A stretch of 47,612 nucleotides of DNA from Gammaproteobacteria bacterium (GCA_028817405.1 JAPPPS010000051.1:1-47612); one strand, 5' to 3'. Positions 10,063 through 21,211 are shown, counted from the stretch's first letter. Notes: generated by a model not told the origin, from the letters alone. Numbers and translations are program-made.

Positions 10063-10833
10063 CTACTCCAGTTCATACATCCGCAGCAGCACATCGCTGA
10101 TGCGCGCGTCGAGGTATTTCTCGCAGGCGGTTTCGATGAGGGCGGCGTCGATGCCGTGCAGGGCTTCGGCGAGGGGGCCGGCGATGGCGGCGACGGTGTC
10201 GGAGTCGCCGCCGATGGAGATGGCGTTGCGAATCGCGTCTTCGACGCCGCGCGATTCCAGCGCGCAGGTGAGCGCTTGCGGCACCGTCTCCTGACAGGTT
10301 TCGTTGAATTCATACTCCGGGCGAGTCGCATCCACGCTCGCGGATAAATCGTAACCGTATTCGAGTTCAACAACGCCGCGGATGTCCGCGGCCGCATGCT
10401 CGTTCAACGCCAGCCATACCGCGTGGACGGTGGCCAGCGCGCCCTTGATGCCTTCCGGGTGGTCGTGGGTGATGGCGGTCACGCGCCGCGCGTCGCGCAG
10501 GGCGGCGTCCAAGTCGGCGCGGTTGAGATACGCGGCCGGCGACACGCGCATGGCCGCGCCGTTGCCGTAACTGTGGTAGGCGCGGTGCGGGTCGTCCCAC
10601 ACCCATTCCGAGAATCGTCCGCCGTAGCCGCGGCCGGGATAGTCGCGGCACCACGCCTGCAAGGTGGGCGCGGGATCCAAGTCGTTCATTAAGATGTCGG
10701 CCACGGCCGCGGTGCACACCGTGTCGTCGGTGAACGCGCAAGTTTCATGCCAGAACTCAAACGCTTTGTCTTTGTGGTCGTGGTCGAACTCAAACCGCGA
10801 GCCGACGATGTCGCCGATAACCGCGCCGAACAT
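10063..10833 (-). CDS. ADP-ribosylglycohydrolase family protein (DraG/MacroD-unrelated ARH type)
   Basis: 256 residues from ATG 10833 behind an AAGGAGG ribosome binding site; the upstream part of the ORF-track reading is shadow sequence. The metal-binding motifs of the ADP-ribosyl hydrolase fold are present: TDDT at residues 35-38 and GGDSDT at 208-213, plus the N-terminal GAVIGDIVGSRFE. Such enzymes remove ADP-ribose from proteins, nucleic acids or small molecules; the target here is unknown. The gene is convergent with the DprA-like gene (22 bases apart) and divergent from manC. Its neighbourhood next to a degraded defence locus may be coincidence. Confidence 0.93.
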   Translation of the reverse strand: MFGAVIGDIVGSRFEFDHDHKDKAFEFWHETCAFTDDTVCTAAVADILMNDLDPAPTLQAWCRDYPGRGYGGRFSEWVWDDPHRAYHSYGNGAAMRVSPAAYLNRADLDAALRDARRVTAITHDHPEGIKGALATVHAVWLALNEHAAADIRGVVELEYGYDLSASVDATRPEYEFNETCQETVPQALTCALESRGVEDAIRNAISIGGDSDTVAAIAGPLAEALHGIDAALIETACEKYLDARISDVLLRMYELE

Positions 10834-10841
10834 GTTTGCCT

Positions 10842-10853
10842 CCTTAATTAAGG
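10842..10853. promoter_or_regulatory. 12-bp perfect palindrome CCTTAATTAAGG overlapping the ribosome binding site
   Basis: The palindrome sits directly upstream of the ADP-ribosylglycohydrolase start, and its last bases form part of the AAGGAGG Shine-Dalgarno sequence. It could be a repressor half-site pair or simply AT-rich leader. It is the only strongly AT-rich stretch in this divergent spacer. Confidence 0.35.
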
Positions 10854-10941
10854 TGGTTGATGAATGGTTGCGCCGCGCGCCGCGTGTTTTGCGTTTGGCG
10901 TTTTGCACCGGCGCACGCATGGTAAAGTATCGAATCGCATT

Positions 10942-12414
10942 ATGAAACCGCAAACCCATCTCGTCCCGGTTGTTTTGTGCGGCGGCGCCGGCGCGCGTCT
11001 GTGGCCGCTGTCGCGCAAGCAACACCCGAAGCAATTCGCGCCGCTGCTCGGCCTCGGCGGTGGCGATAGCGACGGCGACACGCTGTTTCGCCGCACCATG
11101 GACCGCGTCGCGCGCTTGGACTCCCGCCACAGCATCGTGGTGTGCGGCGCGGCGCACCGGTTTTTTGTCGCCGCCGGCTTGCGCGAATCGGAACGCCGAG
11201 ATTGCACCATTATCTCCGAACCGCATCAGCGCGGCACCGCGCCGGCGGCCGCGTTGGCGGCGTTGGAAGCGCGCCGACAATTCGACGATGCGCTGCTGCT
11301 GCTCATGCCGTCCGACCACATCATCGCCGATGTCGAGGCGTTTGCCGCGGCGGTTGACGCCGCGGCCAAAGTTGCCGCGGCCGAGGAAACAATCGTGTTG
11401 TTCGGCGTGCCGCCGCGCGGCGTCGAGACCGAATACGGTTACATTCAATTGCAACAACCATGGCCCGGCGATGCCGGCGCGGGCCTACAAGTCGCGGCGT
11501 TCCATGAAAAACCCGACCGCGACACCGCGGCCGATTATCTCGCGCGCGGCGATGCCTGCTGGAACAGCGGTTTATTTTTGCTCCGCGCCTCGACTTATCT
11601 CAACGCGGTCGCGCGCTTTGAACCCGGCATTCTCGAATCTTGCCAACGCGCGCTGGCGAACCGCGGCGACGATGCCGGCTTCATCGAACCGCATGCGGAA
11701 TGTTTCGCCGCTTGCCGCGCCATCTCCATCGACCACGCGGTCATCGAACGCGCCGACAACCTCACGGTGATGGCCGCCGACATGGGTTGGAGCGATGTCG
11801 GCAACTGGAAACGCTTGGCCGACGCCGGTGTATTCACCGCGGACGCCAACGACAACCGCATGCGCGGCGATGTCGTCTGCCGCGACGCCGCGCGCAACAT
11901 CGTGCATGGCGGCGGCGGCCGCTTGGTCAGCCTCCTCGGTGTCGATGACTGCATCGTGGTCGACACCGCGGATGCGTTGTTGGTCGCCGATGCCGAACGC
12001 GCATCCGACATCGCCGACTTGGTCGATGACTTGCGCGCGCAACAACGCGCCGAAGTGGACGCGCCGCGCCGGGTGCACCGCCCGTGGGGTTATTATGAAC
12101 GCATCGACCACGGCGACCACTTTCAAGTCAAACGAATCGTCGTGAACCCGCGCCAAAGTTTATCGCTGCAACTGCACCACCGTCGCAGCGAACACTGGAC
12201 CATCGTCGCCGGCCAAGCGCGCGTCACCGTAGGCGACAAAATATTCGCGTTGACCGCAAACCAATCCACCCACATCCCGGCCGAAACCCGCCACCGCATG
12301 GAAAACCCCGGCGATGAACCGGTGGTCTTCATCGAAGTCCAATACGGCGACTACTTAGGCGAAGACGACATCATCCGCTTCGACGACCGCTACGGCCGCG
12401 CGGGGAACGAATAA
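10942..12414 (+). CDS. manC: mannose-1-phosphate guanylyltransferase / mannose-6-phosphate isomerase
   Basis: 490 residues from ATG 10942. The N-terminal nucleotidyltransferase carries the signature VVLCGGAGARLWPLSRKQHPKQF at about residues 10-32, followed by LMPSDHII and VFHEKPD-type motifs (AAFHEKPDRDTA). The C-terminal cupin domain (about residues 370-480) has HRPWGYYERID and QLHHRRSEHWTIV, the type II phosphomannose isomerase motifs. The bifunctional enzyme makes GDP-mannose for exopolysaccharide or lipopolysaccharide sugars. No other polysaccharide genes flank it. Confidence 0.96.
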   Translation: MKPQTHLVPVVLCGGAGARLWPLSRKQHPKQFAPLLGLGGGDSDGDTLFRRTMDRVARLDSRHSIVVCGAAHRFFVAAGLRESERRDCTIISEPHQRGTAPAAALAALEARRQFDDALLLLMPSDHIIADVEAFAAAVDAAAKVAAAEETIVLFGVPPRGVETEYGYIQLQQPWPGDAGAGLQVAAFHEKPDRDTAADYLARGDACWNSGLFLLRASTYLNAVARFEPGILESCQRALANRGDDAGFIEPHAECFAACRAISIDHAVIERADNLTVMAADMGWSDVGNWKRLADAGVFTADANDNRMRGDVVCRDAARNIVHGGGGRLVSLLGVDDCIVVDTADALLVADAERASDIADLVDDLRAQQRAEVDAPRRVHRPWGYYERIDHGDHFQVKRIVVNPRQSLSLQLHHRRSEHWTIVAGQARVTVGDKIFALTANQSTHIPAETRHRMENPGDEPVVFIEVQYGDYLGEDDIIRFDDRYGRAGNE

Positions 12415-12476
12415 CAAAAGTACCGCGGCCTTGGCGATTGGCGGTGGACGCGCCGGGGTTTAATGCGCGGTGGCGG

Positions 12477-13388
12477 TTATGAATCGCGGCGGTGTTTTTT
12501 GCCCGCTTCCAGGACGAAGTCGAAGAAGGCTTGGCCGGTTTGCGACAGGCGTTTGCCTTTGCGGTAGGCGACATACCATTTGCGCATGATGGGGAAGTGC
12601 CGCAGGTCGAGCGTTGCCAGGCGGCCGGCGTTCAGTTCCAACTCCACGGTGTGCGCCGACACCAGCGCCAAGTCGAGGCCGGCTTCGACGCGCTGCTTGA
12701 TGGTCTCGTCGTTGGACGACTCGGCGACGCGCGCCGGGCGCAAACCGTGTTTGTCGACCACGCGCTGGAACGCGAATCTGGCGTCGGTGCCGGCCTCGCG
12801 CAGCACGAATGATTCGTTCTCCAAGTCCTCCAGCGGAATTTTTTCTTTGCCGGCCAATGGATGGCGCGGGTTGGCGATGACGATGAACGGGTTTTCCATG
12901 AACGCCGTGGCCTCCACGCCCAAGCCCGGCGGCGGCCGGCCCATCAACGCCAAGTCCGGTTCGTTGTTCGCCAAACGCCGCGCCAACTCGGCGCGGCCCG
13001 CGACTTCCAAGCGGATGTCGACGGCCGGATAACGCGCGCGAAAACCGGACAGCAAGCGGGTGGCGAAATAGTTGACGGTCGGCGCGATGCAGATTGTTAA
13101 ACTGCCGCCGTCGACGCCGCGCATGCGGTTTACATCGACTTCGATGTCGCGCAACTTCGACAGCATCGCGCGGCTGTGCGCGAGCATCGCGCGCCCGGCT
13201 TGAGTCAAATGCACGCGCCGCCCGACCAACTCGACCAGCGGCAACTCAACCATGCGCTCGAGTTGTTTGACTTGCATCGACACCGCGGGCTGGGTGAGAT
13301 GAAGTTCCTCGGCGGCGCGGGTGTAACTCAGGTGGCGGGCCACCGCCTCGAAGACCTGAAGTTGGCGCATGGTGATGTGCAGGGGCAT
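12477..13388 (-). CDS. cbbR: LysR-family transcriptional regulator, CbbR type
   Basis: 303 residues. The N-terminal winged helix-turn-helix (MRQLQVFEAVARHLSYTRAA, then ELHLTQPAVSMQVKQLE) is very close to CbbR, the activator of Calvin cycle operons. The effector domain follows from about residue 90. The region LTICIAPTVNYFATRLLSGF is typical. No cbb genes are visible in the window, so the target is inferred from similarity and from the lithotrophic gene set. It is the last gene of a five-gene minus-strand run and starts 28 bases after ampD ends. Confidence 0.88.
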   Translation of the reverse strand: MPLHITMRQLQVFEAVARHLSYTRAAEELHLTQPAVSMQVKQLERMVELPLVELVGRRVHLTQAGRAMLAHSRAMLSKLRDIEVDVNRMRGVDGGSLTICIAPTVNYFATRLLSGFRARYPAVDIRLEVAGRAELARRLANNEPDLALMGRPPPGLGVEATAFMENPFIVIANPRHPLAGKEKIPLEDLENESFVLREAGTDARFAFQRVVDKHGLRPARVAESSNDETIKQRVEAGLDLALVSAHTVELELNAGRLATLDLRHFPIMRKWYVAYRKGKRLSQTGQAFFDFVLEAGKKHRRDS

Positions 13389-13415
13389 CGGCGGCGGCGA
13401 AGAACGGTTGCGGGG

Positions 13416-14084
13416 TTAGGCGCGCGGCGGTGCGACGGTGGTTTTGGTCGCGCGCGCATCGGTTGCATTGGTTGCATTGGTTGCATTGGTTGCATTGGTC
13501 ACCGCGGTTGCCGCGGTTGCCGGCGTTGCCAACAACGCGCGCAAACGTTGCCAGTCGAAGTGCGGGCCCGGGTCGGTTTTGCGGCCCGGCGCGATGTCGC
13601 TGTGGCCGACGATGCGCTCCGGGCGAATGGCCGGATAACGCGCGCGCAACAGTTGCGCCAACTTCGACAGCGTGTCGTATTGCGCCGCGGTGAACCGGTC
13701 GTGGTCGCAGCCTTCCAACTCGATGCCGATGGAAAAATCGTTGACGCATTCGCGCCCATGCAACTTCGACTCGCCGGCATGCCACGCGCGCATGGACGCC
13801 GGCACGAATTGTAGCAACGCGCCGGCGCGGTCGACGAGAAAATGCGACGACACTTTCAGGTCCGCGATGTCCACAAACGCCGGATGCGCGCGCGGGTCGA
13901 GACGGTTGGTGAACAACCGTTCGATAAAATCGCCGCCATAACAACCGGGCGGCAAACTGATGGCGTGAATAACCAGCGCATCGATGCGCGCGCCGGGCGG
14001 TCGCGCATCGCAGTTCGGCGACGCGATAAACGCGGCCGGCGTTACCCGGCCGTCGCGCGACAGCCGGAAATCTGCGGCATTCAT
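13416..14084 (-). CDS. ampD: 1,6-anhydro-N-acetylmuramyl-L-alanine amidase
   Basis: 222 residues from ATG 14084; the ORF track uses a TTG 15 bases earlier. It is a cytoplasmic zinc amidase of peptidoglycan recycling. Zinc ligands and catalytic residues align with the family: His40, Glu122, His161, Lys169 and Asp171 (the last three in GHSDIAPGRKTDPG). The C-terminus departs from the family: an Ala/Thr run followed by TNATNATNATNATDA, encoded by five copies of a 9-base repeat. The tail lies beyond the folded domain and should be tolerated. The start follows the CYTH gene stop by only seven bases. Confidence 0.95.
   Translation of the reverse strand: MNAADFRLSRDGRVTPAAFIASPNCDARPPGARIDALVIHAISLPPGCYGGDFIERLFTNRLDPRAHPAFVDIADLKVSSHFLVDRAGALLQFVPASMRAWHAGESKLHGRECVNDFSIGIELEGCDHDRFTAAQYDTLSKLAQLLRARYPAIRPERIVGHSDIAPGRKTDPGPHFDWQRLRALLATPATAATAVTNATNATNATNATDARATKTTVAPPRA
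13456..13500. repeat. 9-bp tandem repeat GCATTGGTT, five copies, in the 3' end of ampD
   Basis: Units run gcatcggtt, three identical gcattggtt, gcattggtc. In the ampD frame each unit codes for Asn-Ala-Thr. The three identical central copies suggest recent expansion by replication slippage. Confidence 0.95.
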
Positions 14085-14091
14085 GCGAGGT

Positions 14092-14712
14092 TCATCCAAG
14101 GTTGAGGCCGATGCGGCGTTTGGTCATGAGCGACGGAGTCAACGGAAACTGTCGCAGTAGCATGTCGCCGAGTTCGACCACTTTGCCGACTTCGCCGCGT
14201 TTCAGTTCCAGTTCGATTTCATACAAAGCGGTTTGCCGGTTCGACATGCGGTTGGTGATGAGCGCATCGTCGGCGCTGAGTTCGATGACGGTGTCGTCAA
14301 ACATTAAGTTGCGAATGCTGCGGCGCATGTCGACGCGCAAATATTCGACCAGCGGCGCGCGCGGCGGAATGATTTTAAGCGCCGCGCGTTTGAGTTCGCC
14401 GGGCGGCAGCGAATCGGCGCAAGTCAACGCGCCGTCGATGTCGACTTCCAGTTCGCGGCGGCGCGACAAACCGTTTTCCATCGTGCCGCGGTATTTAAGC
14501 GCGGCGCGCCACTGCGCGCCTTCACGGCGCGCGCGCAGCGAACAACGCGCGGCATCCAACGCGCGCGATTCGATGTCGTAGTAGATGCCGAGATAATGCA
14601 TCGCATCGCGGCCGCCGGCGCCGCTGTCGAGTCGCCGCACCAACTCGGATTGCAACACGCGCTCCAACACCGCGCGGTCGGCCGCGGTGAGTTTGACTTC
14701 CTGTTCATACAT
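14092..14712 (-). CDS. CYTH-domain phosphatase (triphosphate tunnel metalloenzyme)
   Basis: 206 residues from ATG 14712. The defining ExExK motif is at residues 3-7 (YEQEVKL). Alternating charged strands such as WRAALKYRG, RRRELEVDI and YEIELELKRGEV match the eight-stranded tunnel whose inner acidic and basic residues bind metal and triphosphate. Relatives hydrolyse inorganic triphosphate or thiamine triphosphate; the CHAD domain found in longer YgiF-type proteins is absent. It lies between the CorC-like genes and ampD in one run. Confidence 0.88.
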   Translation of the reverse strand: MYEQEVKLTAADRAVLERVLQSELVRRLDSGAGGRDAMHYLGIYYDIESRALDAARCSLRARREGAQWRAALKYRGTMENGLSRRRELEVDIDGALTCADSLPPGELKRAALKIIPPRAPLVEYLRVDMRRSIRNLMFDDTVIELSADDALITNRMSNRQTALYEIELELKRGEVGKVVELGDMLLRQFPLTPSLMTKRRIGLNLG

Positions 14713-14747
14713 TGTTGATTCGCATGCGCTGCGCGTTGCGCCGGTTA

Positions 14748-16007
14748 TCACACCGCTTCGGCGCGCAGTTTAACGATGGCGCGCTCGGTGCTTTCTTCGA
14801 CCGTGAACCGGTAACCCATTTCCACCACGCTCTCGCCGGCCGCGGGGATGCGCCCGAGTTGCGCCATCACCAAGCCGCCGATGGTGTGCGACACGCGGCT
14901 GTTCAAGTTGATGTCCAGCACTTCGTTGACCTCGGACACCGACGACCTGGAATCGATGAGATACGCGCCGTCGCCGACTTTCTCGATGACGCGTTTGCGG
15001 CGCGGCAGGTACTCCTCAAAGTCATAACCGACATCGATGTCGCCGACCACTTCCTCGACGATGTCTTCCATGGTGATGATGCCGATGGCGGAGCCGAACT
15101 CGTCGACCACCACCGCCATGTGGTCGTCGCGCTGACGCAAAGTCGGCAGCAACTGGTCGATGGTTTGAAACTGCAGCACATAATGCGCCGGTTGAATCAA
15201 TTCTTCCAGTTGTTTGTCCGGCAATGCGGCGTCGAGCAAGTCCCATGTACTTAGCGTGACGATGCCGGAGATGTTGCTGATGTTGCCGCGGTACACCGGC
15301 AGACGGTTGTAACCCTTGCGCCGCACCGTGGCGATGGCGCGCAGAATGCCGCTGTTGCGGTCGATGGCGGTGACTTCGGCAATCGGAATCATGGCCTCGC
15401 CGACCGTGGTTTCGCCGAAGCGAATCACGCGGCGAATGCGGCCGCGGTCAAACGCATCGACCGCCGAGGCGCGCTCCGCCATGTCGACCACCGCGCGGAT
15501 TTGCTCGCGCGTCATGAACAAGTTTTGCTCGACTTTGCCGCCGCCGAAAGCGCGCGCGCACAACCTGGCGATGCGCGAGAAGATGAAGATGACCGGGTAA
15601 AACAAAAACGAGAAGATGCGCAGCGGATAAATCGCCAGAGGCGCGATGTCGTCGGCCTTCTGCTGGTAGACGCTCTTCGGCACGATTTCGCCGAGAATTA
15701 ACAGCAGCGGCGTGAGCACCAAGAAAGCGTACAAGTCGCCGCTGGCGCCGAACCATTTGATGAACACAATCGTGCCTAAAGTCGCCAACGCCACGGTGAC
15801 GATGTTGGCGCCGACCAAGGTGGTGCCGAGCAAAACATCCGGCTCTTTGTACAACTCCAACACCTTGCGCGCGCCGCCGTCGCCTTGGTTGGCGCGCGCG
15901 TTCAACTTGATTTTGTCGGAGTTCACCAGCGCGATTTCCGAGCCGGAGAAGAACCCCTTCAACAGCAGCAGAAGGACGATGAGAAGAATGATGCCGAGGA
16001 CCGTCAT
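14748..16007 (-). CDS. CNNM/CorC-like hemolysin-family membrane protein with CBS domains (second of pair)
   Basis: 419 residues. An N-terminal DUF21 region with four hydrophobic segments (about residues 1-150) includes the family motif FFSGSEIALVN and GEIVPKSVYQQKAD. A CBS pair follows at about 190-320 (ITMEDIVEEVVGDI at its end) and a CorC_HlyC domain closes the protein (SHTIGGLVMAQLGRIP). Members are linked to magnesium or other cation handling, and some to drug tolerance. The start overlaps the preceding paralogue's stop by four bases, so the two are co-translated. Confidence 0.92.
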   Translation of the reverse strand: MTVLGIILLIVLLLLLKGFFSGSEIALVNSDKIKLNARANQGDGGARKVLELYKEPDVLLGTTLVGANIVTVALATLGTIVFIKWFGASGDLYAFLVLTPLLLILGEIVPKSVYQQKADDIAPLAIYPLRIFSFLFYPVIFIFSRIARLCARAFGGGKVEQNLFMTREQIRAVVDMAERASAVDAFDRGRIRRVIRFGETTVGEAMIPIAEVTAIDRNSGILRAIATVRRKGYNRLPVYRGNISNISGIVTLSTWDLLDAALPDKQLEELIQPAHYVLQFQTIDQLLPTLRQRDDHMAVVVDEFGSAIGIITMEDIVEEVVGDIDVGYDFEEYLPRRKRVIEKVGDGAYLIDSRSSVSEVNEVLDINLNSRVSHTIGGLVMAQLGRIPAAGESVVEMGYRFTVEESTERAIVKLRAEAV

Positions 16008-17584
16008 GACGCGGCCTCCGTTTTTCTCCGACGCGCTTCGCCATCAACCGCATCGCGACCTTGATATACCGCACCGTCATCGGCGACGCCTTCCGCGACT
16101 TCATCCGCAACTTCTTCGGCCACTTCGGCCGCGGCCGCAACCGTGCCGCGCGCAGCACCGTCATCCGCGCCCGCGCCGACTTCCGCGCTGACTTCCCCGG
16201 CGCGCGCGAAGTCGTCGTCGTCCACGCCTTGCGCTACGCGCACCCGGGCGATGCGGTGCGCGTCCATTTCCAGCACTTGAATCATGATGTCATCCACGCG
16301 CACTTTGTCGCCCTCGCGCGGCAGGCGGTCGAGGTGACGGAAAGCCACGCCGCCGACGGTGGTCATGCGCGGGTCGTCCATGCCGAAGTTGGCGAGGTTG
16401 TCGAAGTCGTTGAGTTTCATGTCGCCGGGCACTTCGTAGATGTTGTTGTCCTTCTCGGCGTAGTAGTCGGCGGTGGCGCGGGTGCCGCCGCTGACATCGC
16501 CGAAGATGAAGTTGATGACGCCGCCCATGGTGATGAAACCTTCGACGCCGCCGAACTCGTTCAAGCATGCGGCGGCGCGCACTTCGTTGCCTTGAAAGAA
16601 GTCAAACATCTCATCGACTTTCTTGGTCAGCGGCACCACCACCGGCGGATGCATGATGTCGTGCGGCGACAACGCCTCCAAATCGCGGCCGTCCAGCACC
16701 AAGCGCAACACATCCTCGGCATGCACGAAGCCGACCAAGTTGTCGCGATGCGTTTTGAACACCGGCATGCGCGAGTGGCGGCAGGCGATAAACTTCTCCA
16801 CCATCTCCGGCACGCTCATGTCCATGTTCAAGAACGCCATGCGCGTGCGCGGCGTCATCATCTCGACGATTTCGGTGTCGGACGCTTCCAGCAGTTTATA
16901 AATCAGCGCGCGCTCGGTGGCGTCCAGCACGCCTTCTTCCGCGACTTGCTCGACCAAAGTCAGCACTTCGTCGACTTGCAAAATGTTGTCCGCGGCGCGC
17001 GGCTCGCCGACCAACCAAGTGGTGATGCGCTCGGCGACGCCGCGAATCGCCCACCGCAACGGCGCCATCAACCGCACCCAAAAACGCATCGGCGCGGCCG
17101 CGATGCGGGTGCTGTAGCGCACCGGGTTGTGAACCGCGATGGTCTTCGGTGTCACCTCGCCCAACAACAGCAGCAGCGGCACCATCACCAACAAGTTGAG
17201 CCAGCCGGCGTTCGCGCTGCCGTATAACTCGACCAAAATCGAAGTCATGTTGGCGGCGGCCGCGATGTTGACCAACTCGTTGCCGCTTAAGATGGAGATG
17301 ATTAACTTGCGCGGCTGGTCGAGCAGTTCGTGAATGGATTCGGCGCGCGGATTTTTTTCACGCCGCAGTTGCTGCAAGTCGAGACGCGAGAGCGAAAACA
17401 ACGCGGTCTCGGCGCTGGAAAAAAACGCCGAGCCCATCAACAGCAACACCTGCAGCGCGAGGCGCAGCGCCATGCCCGGCTCGGCCAACAACGCCGGGTC
17501 GAAAGCCAGGGCCGCGGCGGCCTGACAGGCCGCGGCTTGCGCCGCCTGCCAGTATGCGACGGTGAATGACAGAATCGATTCCAT
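16004..17584 (-). CDS. CNNM/CorC-like hemolysin-family membrane protein with CBS domains (first of pair)
   Basis: 526 residues. The DUF21 domain at about residues 35-200 has SAFFSSAETALFSLSRLDL and LLGEVTPKTIAVHNP. CBS motifs lie at about 225-350 (EMMTPRTRMAFLNMD, MPVFKTHRDNLVGFVHAEDV in part). The CorC_HlyC domain is at about 380-455 (DDPRMTTVGGVAFRHLDRLP). A 70-residue acidic Ala/Val/Glu/Asp tail with runs such as EVAEEVADEVAEGVADD is not part of the family and looks like another simple-sequence extension. It is a paralogue of the next gene, the two probably working as a pair in the inner membrane. Confidence 0.92.
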   Translation of the reverse strand: MESILSFTVAYWQAAQAAACQAAAALAFDPALLAEPGMALRLALQVLLLMGSAFFSSAETALFSLSRLDLQQLRREKNPRAESIHELLDQPRKLIISILSGNELVNIAAAANMTSILVELYGSANAGWLNLLVMVPLLLLLGEVTPKTIAVHNPVRYSTRIAAAPMRFWVRLMAPLRWAIRGVAERITTWLVGEPRAADNILQVDEVLTLVEQVAEEGVLDATERALIYKLLEASDTEIVEMMTPRTRMAFLNMDMSVPEMVEKFIACRHSRMPVFKTHRDNLVGFVHAEDVLRLVLDGRDLEALSPHDIMHPPVVVPLTKKVDEMFDFFQGNEVRAAACLNEFGGVEGFITMGGVINFIFGDVSGGTRATADYYAEKDNNIYEVPGDMKLNDFDNLANFGMDDPRMTTVGGVAFRHLDRLPREGDKVRVDDIMIQVLEMDAHRIARVRVAQGVDDDDFARAGEVSAEVGAGADDGAARGTVAAAAEVAEEVADEVAEGVADDGAVYQGRDAVDGEARRRKTEAAS

Positions 17585-17699
17585 GGAACAGTGTCGACGG
17601 GCGTTGCGCGTTCACCAAAGGAAAAGCGAAGGAAAAAAGCGGCGATGACTCGGTGTTGAAGTCCGCCAATCATCGCCCAACATCGCGGCGATTGCAAGG

Positions 17700-17705
17700 T
17701 ATAAT
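17700..17705 (+). promoter_or_regulatory. consensus -10 box TATAAT upstream of ppk
   Basis: A perfect TATAAT lies about 105 bases before the chosen ppk start, in the spacer divergent from the CNNM gene. No recognisable -35 box is present at 17 bases. A long leader of about 95 bases would follow. Confidence 0.5.
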
Positions 17706-17809
17706 GCGCCCTGTTGGCTGTTGACCGCTTGCGCGCCATCCGCCGCAACGCCATCCGCGCATCCGCGCGCTCGCACACCCGCATTGACATTCCCCATCCC
17801 GTATTCATC

Positions 17810-20089
<2,280 letters not shown>

Positions 20090-20129
20090 TGTCCGTCACC
20101 GTACAACCGCCGTTACCGTACAACCGCCA

Positions 20130-20290
20130 TCGCCGTGCAATTACTTTCGCCGTGCAATTAAGTACGGCGGCGTAAGCCGCCATTCCGGACTGGATCCGGA
20201 ATCCAGAGTCTTTAATTGGTGCGTCGCGCAACGCTGCACATGAATTAAAGACTCTGGACTCCAACTTTCGTTGGAGTGGCGGGTGGGTAG
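20130..20290. repeat. MITE-like hairpin repeat, first copy
   Basis: The 387-base gap between ppk and the DUF6946 gene holds a set of nested hairpins. GGCGGC-gtaa-GCCGCC is at 20167-20182. The 15-base arms CCAGAGTCTTTAATT (20203-20217) and their reverse complement (20243-20257) pair perfectly, and CCAAC-tttc-GTTGG ends near 20274. The same CCAGAGTCTTT and GGAATCCAG blocks recur at 31.9-32.1 kb and 47.3-47.6 kb, so this is a dispersed family. No transposase is present. Upstream, 20094-20140 holds short direct repeats (ACCGTACAACCGCC). Confidence 0.75.
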
Positions 20291-20402
20291 CGGTCGACGA
20301 ATTAAACCGGCCTCATCGATTCGGATAATTGCTGTCCCCGCCTCTGGATACTTGCTTCCCTGCAGGCATGATGGCGCTTGCGCGACGGCGACGATAAGCG
20401 AC

Positions 20403-20432
20403 TTGATTTTCACCGTCGGAGTCGCGTATAAA
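20403..20432 (+). promoter_or_regulatory. sigma70-like promoter before the DUF6946 pair
   Basis: TTGATT (20403-20408) and TATAAA (20427-20432) are separated by 18 bases and lie 45 bases upstream of the first DUF6946 ATG. It is among the better promoter matches in the window and gives the two-gene cassette its own transcription. Confidence 0.55.
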
Positions 20433-20476
20433 ATCCACCAGCCAAACATCCCGCCACAACCGCCAAGACAACCGTC

Positions 20477-21211
20477 ATGAAAACCAAAATCTACATCCCG
20501 TCAGACGATGCGCTTGAGGCGCTCATCAGCACGCCCAACTTGAGTTGGGAGAAAATCGCCGACCATTATCCGCCGAGCGTCGGCGTCCGCGACTGGCGCG
20601 CACTGCACAAATCGAAACACTGGCGCAAATTTTATTCCGCTTACGAACTGGCCGTCTCCTGGGAATCCGCCGACCCGTTTTTGCCGCGGGAAATCCAAGC
20701 ATGGTTCGGGAATTCCGCGGAGTTGTTGGCGGTAATTCCGGAACACAAAACACCGTTGCCGGGCGGCCGCCGGCCCAGCCAAACCGATGCGCTGGCTTTT
20801 ATCTGCAACGAGAACAAGGTTTATGCGGTTGCGGTTGAGGGCAAAGCCCACGAATCGTTTGGCCCAACCGTGGGCGAGTGGCGGAAAGACGAATCGGACG
20901 GAAAAATAGAACGACTGAAATTTATCTGCCAAACGCTTGGGTTACCTTATCCGCCGGCCAACAAAATTCGTTATCAGTTGCTCCACCGCACCGCCTCGGC
21001 GCTCATCGAAGCGGAGCGTTTTCATGCCGATTGCGCGGCGATGTTTGTGCACTCATTCGCGTATAAACAACCGCGCGAAAATTCCGAGTCGTTTGCGGAC
21101 TTCCTTTCCTTTTTGAAGTTGTTTAACATCTCGCTCGATGACAAAAAACCCTACACCAACGCCGAGAACGGCAAGCCCTTGTATTTCGCCTGGGTTTCGA
21201 CCCAACGGTAA
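20477..21211 (+). CDS. DUF6946-like protein (cytoplasmic paralogue), nuclease-like motifs
   Basis: 244 residues, no signal peptide or membrane segment. I recognise the DUF6946 pattern: IYIPSDD at the start, HWRKFYSAYELAVSWE, LLAVIPEHKTPLPGGRRPSQ, then VAVEGKAHESFGPTVGEW and RYQLLHRTASALIEAE. Asp104 followed at 17 residues by Glu121-Gly-Lys123 fits the D...ExK core of PD-(D/E)XK nucleases; this is my inference, not an established activity. It shares most of its length with the next protein's periplasm-side domain. It is 24 bases upstream of that gene, which implies one operon. Codon use is less extreme in CG-rich words than in neighbouring housekeeping genes, hinting at transfer. Confidence 0.82.
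   Translation: MKTKIYIPSDDALEALISTPNLSWEKIADHYPPSVGVRDWRALHKSKHWRKFYSAYELAVSWESADPFLPREIQAWFGNSAELLAVIPEHKTPLPGGRRPSQTDALAFICNENKVYAVAVEGKAHESFGPTVGEWRKDESDGKIERLKFICQTLGLPYPPANKIRYQLLHRTASALIEAERFHADCAAMFVHSFAYKQPRENSESFADFLSFLKLFNISLDDKKPYTNAENGKPLYFAWVSTQR

Noticed and set aside
16061-17227. 388-residue plus-strand ORF opposite the first CNNM gene
   Set aside because: His/Val/Arg-rich shadow frame with no start signal; the minus-strand gene is clear.
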